Source: Leucogyrophana mollusca (taxonomy: Eukaryota > Basidiomycota > Agaricomycetes > Boletales). Taken from it: 64,000 bases of DNA. Numbering within the stretch: the first letter of the stretch is position 1; each line of letters opens with the position of its first letter. The DNA lies in contig MU266429.1 of the NCBI GenBank assembly GCA_021014945.1, positions 30,126 to 94,125 of the forward strand, written 5' to 3'. Position numbers and translations under genes: made by a program. The notes under the pieces are model-generated. The model had not been told where the DNA came from and searched no databases. It saw only the letters and a list, made by a program, of their open reading frames with translations. Positions 1 to 11,844 of the stretch are shown piece after piece.

Positions 1-2092
1 ATCCGCTACCATGATGTCTCGTCATCACGACACTGATAACACAGAAGATGGTCAGTGGAGCCAACAGAGTCAGTGTATAAACGGACACGATAGCGAGGAC
101 GATGAAAGTGAAAATGGCATAGCAGTTGAGTTGACAGAGGCCGACTTGAAGGAATACCAGGAATCACAAAAAACACATCGCGAGGAAGCATATGGCCTGG
201 CAGCAGTCGCCATTGCTCAGTCGCAAAAAGTGTTTGGAGAGCATGTGGATAGTTGGAAGTCCGCACCAACGCACATTGGTATTGCAAAAGGGGACGACTA
301 TGCGAAACTTCAGCGGTGGCAGGCAGCTATGACAGAAGACATTACCTCGAGAGAAGGACACTCCACAAATGACCCCTTTGACGAGGGCGATGTAACAATG
401 ATTGATGCAACCGCTGCAAGCGAAGTTGGCAAAGATAGCACTGATGGTTCCATATCTTTGCATTCGAGGGTCGAAGAGCATATGCTTGATGTTGATCCTT
501 CTTGCCTCCTGAAAGATCAACGACGGGCATACGACATTATTGATTGGCACCTAGCTGAGACTCTGGCAGAACGAAACCCTCCACAGCTGCTGATGCATAT
601 CCCAGGCGAAGGAGGCGTTGGAAAATCAAAGACAATCCAAACCATCACGGAGAATTTCCAGGCTCGAGGTGTTGGAGATCTGCTTGTTAAAGCAGCATAC
701 ACGGGGATTGCAGCTTCCATCATTGATGGGAAGACTCTGCACACTGTGGCATTGATACCGACCAATGGGCGAGAACATTCAGCAAAATCAGCACGGCGAC
801 TTGTTGCGTTTTGGAAGGGAAAAAAGTACCTTATTATTGATGAACTATCAATGATTGCTCGCGCTTTTCTCGCTCGACTTTCAGCCTACATCGCTCGCGG
901 AAAGTCCCTAGGCGGTACTGAAGATGCTGACATGCCCTTTGGAGGGGTGAATGTCATCATAGTTGGGGATTTTCATCAGTTTCCACCTGTCGTTGGCAAG
1001 AAAAGCGCACCATTATTCTATCCCTGCAACCCATCCAAGGATACGGCCGAAGAGATGCTGGGGAGAAAGATATATGAACAATTCACAACGGTGGTACGAT
1101 TAAAAGAGCAAGTGCGAGTAACGGATCCAGAATGGCTAGATCTTCTTCGCCACGTTCGACACGGCAGCTGCCGTGCCCACCACATTGATTTGCTGCGATC
1201 TCTAATCATCACTGACCCAAGATGTCCCCCAACCGACTTCACTTCACCGCCGTGGAACAACGCTGTATTGATTACTCCACGTCATTCCGTCCGCCGACAC
1301 TGGAACAGTATCATGGCACAAAAGGAATGTCAAAGAAACATGACGCAACTGTTCCTTTGCAAAGCACTTGATACCATCCAAGGACGTGCATTGACTTTGA
1401 AAGAGCGCTTTGCGGTTGCAACAAAACAACAAGGCCGATGTGGAAAAAGTGATGAGCGTGCAGGTCTTCCGAATATAGTGGAATTGGCCATCGGGATGAA
1501 GGTGATGGTAACATTCAATGTTGAGACCGATTTAGATGTCGCAAACGGAGCACGTGGCGAAATTACCGACATAGTCCTGGACGAACACGAAGCAGCGTAC
1601 AGCACTTCACAATCAGTCGTGGAATTGGATTATCCACCGGCATATGTCCTGATCCGTTTGAACCGCACAAAAGCTGCTCAATTAGATGGTCTGGAAGAGC
1701 GGGTGTTGCCACTTACACCCATGGAACGAACATTCCATATCAACTTCGAAACAGCCCAGAACACAGTGACTAGGCGGCAGTTACCAATCACTGCGGCATA
1801 TGCATTCACTGATTATCGTGCGCAAGGCCAAACAATCAGTCAATCGATAATTGATATTGGAACACCACCAAGTGGAGGACTCACACCTTTCAATGTGTAT
1901 GTGGCATTGTCAAGAGGACATGGGAAGGAGAACATTCGTTTGCTCCGTGACTTTGATGAAAGATTGCTGACAATGCACCCCAACGAGCACCTTCGAATTG
2001 AAGATGAAAGATTAGTACGCCTGGACGAAGAAACTGAAAGATTGTGGGACGCGAGAAAGCAAAGGATGGAGAGTAGCACCGAAGCAAAGTAG
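1..2092 (+). mobile_element. Helitron-type rolling-circle element, partial
   Basis: The sequence starts inside an open reading frame with no in-frame stop before base 11, and that frame encodes a PIF1-type helicase of the kind found at the C-terminal half of fungal Helitron RepHel proteins. The Rep (HUH) half would lie left of the window. The right terminus should be a short GC-rich hairpin followed by CTRR; I could not place it with confidence in 2093-2700, so the element end is given as the stop codon of the gene. An intact helicase frame suggests a fairly young copy. A domesticated or stand-alone PIF1-like gene is the alternative. Confidence 0.6.
11..2092 (+). CDS. Helitron RepHel helicase domain (PIF1-like SF1B DNA helicase), 5' end possibly outside window
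   Basis: This would be a 5'-3' DNA helicase that unwinds the strand nicked by Rep during rolling-circle transposition in the nucleus. The frame gives 693 residues without an intron. Residues about 1-160 are acidic linker. From about residue 165 the SF1 motifs appear in order: Walker A GEGGVGKSKT, motif Ia YTGIAASIIDGKTLH, Walker B LIIDELSM, motif III VGDFHQFPP, a QVR stretch, then motif V near TDYRAQGQT and motif VI VYVALSRG close to the C-terminus. All catalytic motifs are intact. The frame stays open to the window edge, so base 11 is only the first ATG visible and the real protein probably begins further left with the Rep domain. Sequence identity to PIF1 repair helicases cannot be excluded, but the long acidic N-terminus and gene-poor flank favour a transposon. 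Confidence 0.8.
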   Translation: MMSRHHDTDNTEDGQWSQQSQCINGHDSEDDESENGIAVELTEADLKEYQESQKTHREEAYGLAAVAIAQSQKVFGEHVDSWKSAPTHIGIAKGDDYAKLQRWQAAMTEDITSREGHSTNDPFDEGDVTMIDATAASEVGKDSTDGSISLHSRVEEHMLDVDPSCLLKDQRRAYDIIDWHLAETLAERNPPQLLMHIPGEGGVGKSKTIQTITENFQARGVGDLLVKAAYTGIAASIIDGKTLHTVALIPTNGREHSAKSARRLVAFWKGKKYLIIDELSMIARAFLARLSAYIARGKSLGGTEDADMPFGGVNVIIVGDFHQFPPVVGKKSAPLFYPCNPSKDTAEEMLGRKIYEQFTTVVRLKEQVRVTDPEWLDLLRHVRHGSCRAHHIDLLRSLIITDPRCPPTDFTSPPWNNAVLITPRHSVRRHWNSIMAQKECQRNMTQLFLCKALDTIQGRALTLKERFAVATKQQGRCGKSDERAGLPNIVELAIGMKVMVTFNVETDLDVANGARGEITDIVLDEHEAAYSTSQSVVELDYPPAYVLIRLNRTKAAQLDGLEERVLPLTPMERTFHINFETAQNTVTRRQLPITAAYAFTDYRAQGQTISQSIIDIGTPPSGGLTPFNVYVALSRGHGKENIRLLRDFDERLLTMHPNEHLRIEDERLVRLDEETERLWDARKQRMESSTEAK

Positions 2093-2529
2093 ATGTAATA
2101 GTAGTATGGTTCATGCTCACGTTGTTGATGCCTCTGTTGACCTGCGACACAGGTGTTCAAGCTTCCTGCCTATCTTGAAGACAGAGTTGAATTAGCAGTG
2201 AAAGCAATTTGCCTTTGGGAGGCATCTCACCTGAATAGCACCACTGGATGACGTGGACGTTCTCAAGGCTCGCGCATGGGGTAGAGGTCGCTGGAAAGCA
2301 GAGACTGGCGTGTTAAAGTGGGCAGTGGATTTGATGCAGAAGAACCCATTAGTACCGATTGACAAATGATATAATTAAGAACCATACAACTCTATGTCTA
2401 CCGGTGGGTGTCCAGTCGAGATCACAGTTCTGGTGGTCAGTTTGACGATGGTGGCTTCAAGGAGTTTGTGGAATAGAGATAATGTTCATGGCAATGGATG
2501 TAAAATGAAGCGGTTAAAGATGAATTAGA

Positions 2530-2622
2530 AACTGGCATTTGCTCGGAACGCGGAGCGTCCAACTCCTAACAGACGTTACACCCGAGGGTGCAACTACACT
2601 TGAAGGTGAACAAATGCCAGTT
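2530..2622. repeat. Perfect 12-bp inverted repeat with 69-bp spacer
   Basis: The arms are AACTGGCATTTG at 2530-2541 and its exact reverse complement at 2611-2622. The spacer shows no coding frame. The right arm lies only 27 bases before a strong TATA box. It could be the end structure of a small non-autonomous element or a regulatory hairpin; no flanking target-site duplication was seen. Confidence 0.6.
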
Positions 2623-2648
2623 AAAGGTTCAGTACAGTCGCCATACTC

Positions 2649-2656
2649 TATATAAG
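2649..2656 (+). promoter_or_regulatory. TATA-box-like TATATAAG
   Basis: A consensus TATATAAG lies just right of the inverted repeat, followed by a purine/CA-rich stretch suitable for initiation about 30 bases on. No convincing coding region follows within 1 kb on this strand, so what it drives, if anything, is unknown. Confidence 0.3.
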
Positions 2657-4739
2657 TGCGCGTCGCGTCCGTGAGAAAATCAACAAAAATCGAACAATAG
2701 CGTGACGTGTAGGTTTATTTGGCTACTTTCCCATACGCGTCAAAGTCTGTCCCACTCAGCCACAATTATGGGGGATGATGACCTTGTTAAAACAAGGTAA
2801 TAATATTGGTGTGACTGGTGTGTCCAAGATGAAATACGGCTGGCAAGACTCGGAGTATGCCACAACAACCACCGGCGAAAGGCGGTCGCTCCAATGCTTA
2901 CGGCATTAATTGGTCTGCAGCGGTCTAGATCTACGACGAAGTGATTACGACAAGAGCACACAAATCCGTTTCAAGATATGTTGTTATCGATCAGCATGTA
3001 CGGGTGCGTCGTAACCCCTATTTCCTCTTTACGGATATCTTCCAGTCGCATACATATCAAACTACATCCGCATCCACATCCACACTCGGGGGGTCATTTG
3101 GAAGAACGGTTGGAAGAACGCTAGGAGGGCATTTACAATTGGGAACATTGCAGTTACATCTTCAAGCAACCAAATAAGGACGGAAAATAAGGACAACAAA
3201 AGTAGAATGAACTGACCCGCCAGAGCGGGGGAGCCCGCAACTGCAGGGGTCACATCCACACCCAGGGGCAGGGTCAGGCATACTGGAGTGTGCTGTGGCC
3301 GACAAGATGCGTGAGGTGGGAGCGGGCAGGCTTTATGAAGAGGCACTCACAGTGTTTGCTGAGTAGAGAATGTCGATTAGGTTTGGTTTGCGGTAGATAG
3401 CTGGAGATCAGGACGTCGATCCAGGACGTGTATATATACAAAAACGAGCACACATCCTCCAATACGGTACTCCAGTGCTCAGTGACATTTCCCGGCTTAA
3501 GTGTCACCTGTTATTGACCGTCATGTCAGTGTCTCCCGATAGAGACCACCGAGCATCGACGAGCGTAGTTGGCTACATCACACACTAACTGTGAATGGGT
3601 CAAGTTCACCGTCTCTCTGGCGTGATAAGTACCACATCCAGTGGCCCCTGAGAAAATCGGGTATCAGCGCGATTGGCCACGATAGGTAGTGGTCAACTTG
3701 GCGTACCTTACTGACGACTTGCTTCACAGACGGGACGACCGCCAGTCTAAGATAAACGAGGTCCGATAAAAATATGCCCACATATATGCATTTCAATATC
3801 TGTTGTTTTCGGTCAATATAAGCGCGTTACAAGCACCATACACCATCTGCGTTCTCTTTCGGCCGCCTCCTGTCACATCGTACATGATACGCATAGTCCA
3901 GGCGAGCATGGTATAGTAAGGCCGGGGGCTCAGGTTGCTTTCTCGCAGGTGCAACTACCAACTGCGCAGGTGCAGCTGTGTACGGCCATCAGCGTGAGGA
4001 TCAGGGTAATGGAGGTAAGAGGAAACTCACGAAGTAGTGCAGGCGCATGTCGCGGTGTTAGCAGTGGATTCGGACATTGTCGGCGTGTTCTGTGGCAGGT
4101 GGCAACCGGTAAAAACAGTGCGATGTGCATGGGCGAGACCAACTCACAAGGTTTGGTTAAGATTCGAGTAATGAAGTTGCTTGCGTAGGGAACTGGGGAA
4201 AACAAGGACAGTTCAAAGCATATATATATACCTCTCAACGCACGATGATCACTCCCATGCAGCACTACATCCTGATGTGGCTTGCTCTCATTCCCCAGCG
4301 TGAACGGCATCTGCTGGTCGCCATCATGCCAACGTCTCCCAAAGAAGCACACGGAACGCCGATGAGTTGTGCCAACCGCAGCACATGCACATCCACAAAT
4401 GGGCGAAGTCTGCTCTCTCCCTGACGGCCCAACTGCAACAGTAAACGGCGAACTAGAATGCAGCAACTCGGTCATCAGCGTGATGTCCACAATAGGGAAC
4501 GGTCAATTCGGACGAACCTTAGGGACCAAAGCATCAGATCGTCTCGATTCCAAATCGCCAGAGAACGAACGTTGATGGAAAGGAGGTCGTGTTAACTCCA
4601 TAGTTTGAGCTATGAATTACTTACACTTGGAAAAGGAGTCCAGGAACCGTCGGCGAGTATATCCATACACGTCTACCGTAGATCATCACTTTAACCAGCT
4701 ATTCCTGGCACCTAGGCATAGTACACATGTTTGTGGTGT

Positions 4740-7162
4740 CTAGAAGTCGAAGCCATTCTGACGGAACAAATCTAACTTTGTATTATTCTCAGGCTTAGCC
4801 ATTTCTGCAAGGTCATTTCGGTCCTGAGACAAGGTAGGTTAGGAGAAGGTCAGAAATCAGTGGAGTGTTCACATACCATGGAGATGAAGGCACGTCTGAG
4901 GGTGAACCATAGCTGATCGCTGGTTTGGCCATTGCCGGTCGCCTCTTGCATGCCCAAGGCACTCAGGAAGTGCTCGGCAGCTTCCTTGTGGGCTCCAATG
5001 TTTAAGCCTGTTCGAAGCGACACCGTGTTCAGCACGTCGTCATTCCCAATAGAAATACGACAACGCACAAGCAACGCCAACATTATAGATGGCCCGAGTA
5101 TACGTGGGCCGTAGGTGAAGCGCCTCCCGGTACGCGCCCAAGGCTTCTTCGGGCTTGCTGCCGTTCGACAACGACGATCCCAGCCGGTTCCAAAGCAGGT
5201 AGTCCTAGGGGTGAGACAGTCAATCTTCAGGAACAAAAGATGGACATCTAATGTGCGTACTTGGGGGCGCTGAGATAACGCGCTCTCAAAGCAGTCTTTC
5301 GCACGATCATATTCTCCCGAGTTGTAGAATAGAATACCAAGGGCAATCTGCACGTCCGCATCCACGATTCCTTGGCTGTATTGCTGTCTTGCCAATCCGA
5401 GGTAAGCATCTGTGATTCGGGTGTGGGAGTCCCAGGTCGAGTTCGACAACACGGCCTGCTGTGTTTCTTCCGGAACTGGATAGGTCGGGAAATGAGCTTG
5501 TAGCCAGCGCAAGAGCATATTGTACGATGCTCGATCGTATGATTCGTTTGTGTACGATATTGCAAGCGACTGCAGTAATCAGCATTGAATATGATCACGA
5601 AACAAAAGCCAACATACCAGCATGCCGGCTCCGTCAGCTCCAGCTGCCTCAGCCCGCCGTACACCTTCGACAAGGGCTCTCATCCCCAGGTCCTCTCGTT
5701 CATCCATGTTTCTGGTTTCTCCCAAAAGAATCCAGGCTTCATACCCCCCTTCGCCCAATTCGCCTTTCTGTATGGCGGCTTCTAATAGCAAGGCAGCTTC
5801 AGACAGCGATCCATTGCGCTCTAGCAGGGCCTTGGCCTCAGCCAATGGGGACCTGGTGGAAGTCGACGGGTCTAGGTATTTGTTGCTAGGTTCTACACCC
5901 TAGGTTGTGAATATGAAACATTGCCATTGCAGGTAAAGGCTCACCAAAGACGTATTCGCTTAAGATTGGCATGCCATTGTCGTCAAACTTTGTGGACTCT
6001 GCGCTCTCTCCGACGATACTGTTTCCCCAAGCATCTTGCATGGCGTCGCTGTAATCATTCTCGAGGTCGTCTCGCTGCGAGGTCATCAACTGATTGAATT
6101 CCGACTCCCATTTCGCTAAATCCTCTTTTGGAGGAGGGGTATCAGATTCTTGCAGATGATTCCAGACACTAAAAAGCGAGAAAGTAGGCAACGATAAGGT
6201 ATTCACAGTGGAAGTCGACGCACGTTGAGAACTCTGAGTTAGTTTGTGGCGCAGCGGCATCATCATTCAAGTGGACACTTTTCAGGGCCTCATCCACGCT
6301 CGTCACGCTGTCGTCTATTTCCACGATCCTCGAGGAGCTCTCGGCCTGTACCGGATGCATCGAAGCGGCCACTTGGGCGAAAGCAGCTTCAAAATCTGCC
6401 TCCCGGCCTTTGCCCTTACCTTGATCAGACAGAGTCTGTGGTACACCGTTGTAACTTTGGTAAAATGATGGGCCCATGCCAGCGCCGTACATGCCCATGG
6501 ACATTGAGGAATTATAGAGCCCACCAGAGCCCATATATGAAGGTCTCTGAGCTGCATAGTAGACTCGTTGGGTCACAGTTTGGTCATAAAAAGTGGAAAC
6601 ACTCACCGCCTGAGATGCCCTGTACGTTGGGCTGAGCGGAGGTAGCTGCTCCGGGTTGCTGCTGCGGACCACCAAATTCCGCAGCCCAGTTAACTTGTCG
6701 GCTATTGTCATAAAAAGCTGCTTGATGCGGTTGCTCCCTTGACCAAGCTTCGCTCAGATCAGTCCGAGCATTCATCTCCTGGAGCCGAGCGAGCTCCGCA
6801 GGATGCATGTGAGGTGCAAAAGCGGTGGAAGGGCCAGCTGATCCTTGCTGGCCTTCGAAAAACTGGCGAGCCATGGCAACATCGCGCTCACTGGCCTGTG
6901 TGGGAGCCGTACCAGGGAGATGTTGAAGCTGCTGCTGCTAGAGTTAGATGGAGCTGGGTAGAGTTCTCTGATCCACGCACCCGAGACGATGAAGGTCCTG
7001 CGATCCTATCCTGACGTATAATTGATTACTGCAACGAGGAATTGATTGGCACAAACGAACCTGTTGCAGACTTCTGTCTCCTTCTGTGTGCTTGAGCACC
7101 TGGGACAAAGGATTGAATGGCACCGCGCACTCGGATCCTGATATGAGACCTGATAGAGACAT
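4740..7162 (-). CDS. PEX5: Peroxisomal targeting signal 1 receptor PEX5
   Basis: This cytosolic receptor binds C-terminal PTS1 (SKL-type) signals and carries matrix enzymes to the peroxisome. Hand splicing gives ten exons (7061-7162, 6981-7010, 6607-6937, 6224-6551, 5945-6168, 5618-5892, 5261-5569, 5069-5204, 4877-5007, 4740-4823) whose phases all close, encoding 649 residues. The N-terminus has the conserved Cys used for ubiquitin-driven recycling (SGSECAVPFNPL), then NPLSQVLKHTEGDRSLQQ. WxxxF-type docking motifs follow (WAAEF, WESEF). The C-terminal half holds the TPR repeats, with typical stretches such as SPLAEAKALLE, DVQIALGILFYNSGEYDRA and LWNRLGSSLSNG. The protein ends after DRNDLAEM. 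The introns are about 43-60 bases. The gene is divergent from the gene at 7946. Function is secure by family. Confidence 0.95.
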
Positions 7163-7945
7163 TTTATGTTGGGTCGTAGACGAAATGGAGTGGAAGAAAG
7201 GTCAGTTCTTGACGAATAGTAAGTCACTCGGTATGGAGTTGGCGGAATTACGGTGCAGCGTCTGAGAGCGTCTGGTGTAACGCCGGTACGAAGTGCTTGG
7301 GCTGGAATCCCGGTTACAGCACCCGGCGCAATTATTTAATCACAGGTACAAACACTTCAAAATGGGAGCATTTGAACATTTCGTCAACTTTGTGATGCGC
7401 TACCGTACGTTAGACAAAGGGAATATGTGCAGCGGCATGCAGGAATATCAATGGGTGAAAGCCCCAAATTGTGAGCCCGGACCTCTGAGAGAGGATCCGA
7501 GAAGACACCTCCCAGCATTCAGCCCACCGATTCAGAACCCACTGGCCCCACTTCCGACAGGGCAAAGGTAATCAGAATCTGACACCGGGACCCAACTTAT
7601 TTATCGTAGGAGTTAGCTTAAGTCCTATCCTGAATGTACGATACTGCGAGACCAGAGCTAAAGCAAAGGAAAAGAGAGCGAAAGGTGGGGAAAAGAAGAA
7701 GACTTAGAGTGAGACTATCAAAGTAGCAGGCAGAAGAGGATGCCGCTTAATAGGGTTCCTATTCTTTCAAGCGCCCACAAAGGTCCACAAGAAAGCGAAC
7801 AACATCCCTGAGCAACCTCACAGAGGTTTCGATAGTCTTGCAAGGTACGAATATAGCCGCAGGGACTATCCGATCTAATCATCGATCCGTGGATACGTTC
7901 CGACAGAAAATAATCTGATCAACGCTGTAGCAAGACACATTCGGG
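7163..7945. other. Divergent promoter region between PEX5 and the 7946 gene
   Basis: About 780 bases separate two divergently transcribed genes. Short frames here (for example 7293-7571 on the plus strand) lack domain features. A purine-rich run lies at about 7660-7740. The region presumably holds both promoters; no clear TATA box was assigned. Confidence 0.5.
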
Positions 7946-9177
7946 ATGCTCTCACCACAGACAGTCCTTGACGATTCCGTGGTGGCGGGCTCTGAGAATC
8001 TCCTGCCAGTCGAAAACCGCGCCGACCGATTCGACGAGGTCTTTTCGAGGGCACCAGTCTATGATCTAATTTTCTCGTCGCTCGAGCAGCAATGCATGAT
8101 TCGAACCTCACAGACGTGTCACCTTGTCAGCGGTGCCGTCCAGGAATACTCGCGTCGCGCATTTAGCATCAACCGACACCTTTCCCGCTTTTTCGCCGAC
8201 CCCCTCGGATTTCGATCACTGCAAGCCCGCACCGGCACGCTCATATCGGGCTCGAATGCACTCCAGTTTTTTGACAGAACCTTTTATCCCAGGTCTGATT
8301 TAGATATCTATGTGCATCCTGGCCATGTCCGCGAAGTCATGGAATGGCTCGCCGAGATGGAAGGGTACGAGTTCATACCGACTAACAAACAGCCTGGTGA
8401 CTTTCGAAGGCTTGCTCCGGACAACTGGGATGGCACACAGAGACCTACGGTTGTGCGTGCGGACAATGACCCGGCTGATATGGAGCCGTATGTGATGAAG
8501 GGTGTAAAGACTGTGTTTACATTCGTCAAAGTGACAGGATTGATCGTTGAGGGGGAGGAAGAGCTGTTGGTAGTCCAGGTCATGGAATCAAAAGTGAATC
8601 CTCTGGAAGCAGTCCTCAACTTTCATCTATGTAAGAACTTCCCCTCCTTATGGTACAGACTATTCAAATAATATTCATAGCATGCGTTATGAACGTTATC
8701 GCTTTCGATGCCGCCTACTCATTATATCCGAAGGCGACTTTCAACGAACGACTGGCGTTGAAAACGCGGGAGCCCGGCGAAGGCGAGCACGCGCTTGCCA
8801 TGGCGAAATATACCACACGAGGCTGGACGCTTGTTTCCAAGGTCAAGCCCACCAATAAGTTGTTCATGCCCTACAGCGTACGCACCGTCGGCGACAGCTC
8901 TACATGGACTATCCCTCTGGACGTCACAGGAGTACAGCTTCGACCTGCTCTGACCCCGACCTCCCAGGTATTCACATGGGACCCCGTCATCCACAACTCA
9001 TGGGAGCTTCGGTACGGACGCACCAAGATGCATGCTCACTATGAGCCGATCGTATCGACTCGTTTCCGCTACAGTTATCTCGCAACGGGCGAACAGCTTT
9101 TCAGAGCCATGTCCAGGTTCCTCATGGACAAGGCTCCGTTGTTTGCACCAGCGGAAAAAGAAAATTGGGCTTGGTGA
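7946..9177 (+). CDS. Agaricomycete family protein with F-box-like N-terminus and nucleotidyltransferase-like motif
   Basis: Two exons, 7946-8630 and 8681-9177, joined by a 50-base GT-AG intron in phase 1, encode 393 residues. Residues about 30-70 (APVYDLIFSSLEQQCMIRTS) look like an F-box helix set. Just after, GSNALQFF and SDLDIYV resemble the Gly-Ser plus Asp-x-Asp metal-binding signature of nucleotidyltransferase-fold proteins. The C-terminal half is unremarkable. The combination recurs in mushrooms as an expanded uncharacterised family; this family statement is from general knowledge and was not checked. Enzymatic activity is not established. The ATG chosen is the first in frame. The 3' end is convergent with the LPMO gene. 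Confidence 0.8.
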
Positions 9178-9854
9178 GCGGTTTTTGTCACTTGACTCGG
9201 GTGTGAATACTCATCCCTGGACCTAAAAGGTGGGATTTTATTATTCCCATGTGTCGCGAGCAGGCAGTTGAGAGGACTACTCCCCCTGACATTCCCGTCG
9301 ACCACTTTGCTTCATTCGCTATCAGGTAGAGGTATTGTACCACGTTTCTTGTGGCTTCTTGTTGTTTGCGCATACACCCCATGTCTTGGAACTTCATGTT
9401 CATCGCACACATTCATGAGTCATTCCTCGCATCAGTTTCTTGCAATGTCTTGTTGTATCAATAGCCAATGACATCATGTCACTCAAGCCGTTTCCTCTGT
9501 CACCGTCGCGAATGCTAGTGTTGCTCCACAAGAATCTGTACTTCTCTCTGCCTGATCCAGATGCTCGAGTGGTTGACGTCCTGATTTTAGTCGCGGTGTG
9601 GGTGGAGATACCTCGGTGGAAGGCTTGCATGTATGTGTGGACATCCATCAATTCCGACGTAGGGTGTCCTGTGAGTGCAGGCGTATCACCAGCCCGATAT
9701 ACTAATCTGATCTCGTCAGTTGTCAACGTGTAAATTCAGACGGATTTGATATTCTCTGCCGGGCTCGTATCATACGGGTTTGTACATTCGCGACAGCGTA
9801 GATCTAAACCTGAAGCCCGGTGATTCCTTCATTTACATTGGAGTACACATACAT
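9178..9854. other. Convergent 3' intergenic region
   Basis: About 680 bases between the stop codons of two convergent genes. Frames on both strands are short and without domains. The region should contain both polyadenylation sites; no repeats were seen. Confidence 0.5.
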
Positions 9855-11198
9855 TCACGTCAGAAGAACAGGACCTCCTAAGATCAAATTAGCGTAGCGG
9901 AAGGGCGATAGGGAGTGGCTCTTACCGGGGATGGTATAGTTGGGGGTCTGCGGCGTGATCTGCCACAACTGGACGAGGATACCCCTGACAGAGTGATAAG
10001 TTTGAGTCCTTTCGTGTGATATGCAACTGCAAGAGGAAACGTACGGGTCGGAGTCTTGGTACGCGCCACTGATATGAATCCCTTCCGGCCACGTGCCGCC
10101 AGAACCACCCGAGACGACGAGATGAGCGCAGGACTGAGCAAATGGCGAAGAAATCAATACCATGGTAACGGCGGACAACGGGCTTACATACCGGATAAAA
10201 TTGGGCACCACCCGGGCTTGAAAACATATGTTAGGATAGCACGACGGCAAAGGATTGAGTAGTATAGACTCACTTGCTCGCAGCATGAAGCCCAAGGATT
10301 TCCGTGCGCAGGAGATACTCACCGTCTTCAAGGTCCTTGGGGATCTTGAAGTCCCAGGAACCAGCTTCTCTGTTTTACCCGACACATAAGGTCAGAGGTC
10401 AAACACTGTAGAGATGAGAACGTGCCGCAGACGTTCCTCCGCCCACGGCGTACTCTGGGAAGGATCATAGCCATCCTGTTGAATCTTGACCCAGGGCCCA
10501 TCGGCGGTGAAACTAGCGCAGGGTCCATTACATTTTGCTATGTAACTGAGGAGGCAGCCTTAAGAACGCCGAGCGCGGGCTGAGACCGTCCAGACCATAC
10601 CCCATAACAGGTCCAGGATGGACAGAATTCTATCGATACTGAGCAGAAGGAAGATAAAACATATTCGGCGAGCCTCACCCAGTTCTTGTAGGTTCATGGA
10701 ACGTTAGTTTCATGACACAACAATGCAAAGTTGGCACGTACCCATTTAGTTGTGATCGTGCTGCCAGCGGTCACTGGGGCAGACGCATTGGCAGGCAAAT
10801 TATTTCCGTTGCAGATAATAGTAGTGCCACTATCATCCAAAGATGTGCAGATGAGCTTAAGTGGAATCGATCGAGGTGAGAGACCGCTACAACCTTTCAA
10901 AAGGGGTAGCAGGGCCATTTTGGTAGAACGGCCTGCCGGGCATTGGTTAGTATTCCACTGGGGTAGACAGAGTCCTTGAAATTGGACCTGTTGATTGTTC
11001 CAGGCTGGGAGGCGGGCCCGTATGGATCCCTGAGGTTCAAAGGAAGGATCGTGGTCAGCCAGTCCACAAAGACATTCCGTGTGGGATAGCTAACCAGGCT
11101 GGGTACGTAGTCCCATCAATCACATAGGTCGCGATGTTTCCATGGGCAGAGGAGAACGCAGCGAGGGCCAGAGAGACAAAAGCGAGACTAAGAACCAT
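9855..11198 (-). CDS. AA9 lytic polysaccharide monooxygenase (secreted, copper-dependent)
   Basis: This enzyme oxidatively cleaves cellulose (or related beta-glucans) outside the cell. The start at 11198 gives a signal peptide MVLSLAFVSLALAAFSSA followed directly by His-Gly, so cleavage exposes the N-terminal His of the copper histidine brace. The second copper His lies in HPGPVMGYIAKC and the axial Tyr in GGAQFYP. The C-terminus contains GILVQLWQITPQTPNYTIPG and stops at 9855. No CBM1 follows. The gene is split into about ten exons by short introns; one (after ...PGTINR) contains a perfect TACTAAC branch site. The splice between the TTKW motif and the HPGPV motif may use a 6-base micro-exon at 10679-10684; the junction near 10390-10430 is also not settled. 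Substrate and C1/C4 specificity cannot be read from sequence alone. Confidence 0.9.
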
Positions 11199-11844
11199 GG
11201 GGTACGCAGAGTCTAGCTGAGATTCAGAAGAGAGAACGGAGTAGTTCGGACTGTTGTCAGGTCTTATATACAATTGCACACCTCCAGCTCCTTCGCTTTC
11301 TCCGATGTTCGCTAAAACAGAGATATGGTTGCCCTGATATGCCGGCGGTCCGAAAGACGCGGTAGGCTGAAAGCTTGAAGCTCGGGGCGAAATTCGGAAA
11401 TACACAACACATTGAGGCGCTGCACGGGATCTAGAGAGCCAACATTGCGGCATAATTGCGGTCCTTGGTTAGTGACTTGAAGGGGCACATTTACCGTGAC
11501 AACAAAGCGCTCGACTCAAGGATAAACTCACGAGACTATTTTTCCGAGTTGAGTGCTTCGCTATGGAGACGACGCAAGCTTCCGAGATTGTCTTCATGTT
11601 AGCCATATATTTCAATTCCCATTCTCTGAAAGCTGTATACCGTGGGTCGGATAGCTTGATTGCATGTGGTTGTACGTAAGCCATTTTTTAAACTTGAACA
11701 GTGCATACCTCAGTTCGAAGGACTTTTGAGAGTGCAGGATTTCAAGTGAGGCGGGGGTGTAACAATGAAACTATAGCGATAAAGAATCAGGGTGTCACAC
11801 TTACAGTACATGGTACAGCCGATCATAGTAGTCATCGTAAATCT
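11199..11844. other. Intergenic region upstream of the LPMO gene, with one small frame
   Basis: This holds the LPMO promoter and the 3' flank of the next gene. A 71-codon minus-strand frame at 11469-11684 starts MAYVQPHAIKLSDPRYTAF and has plausible composition, but no partner exon or family was recognised. It may be chance. Confidence 0.4.

Larger units (their letters stand above)
2093..4739. other. Gene-poor stretch between Helitron helicase and PEX5
   Basis: Apart from the inverted repeat and TATA-like box listed separately, I see only short frames of low protein character. Other AT-rich TATA-like runs occur near 3430, 3815 and 4222. The longest frame, minus strand 3930-4490, is rich in Cys, His, Thr and Pro without any recognisable domain. 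The stretch may contain decayed transposon sequence. Confidence 0.5.

Noticed and set aside
3930..4490. 186-codon minus-strand frame
   Set aside because: Composition rich in Cys, His, Thr and Pro without domain, splice partner or promoter logic; overlaps plus-strand frames of equal quality.
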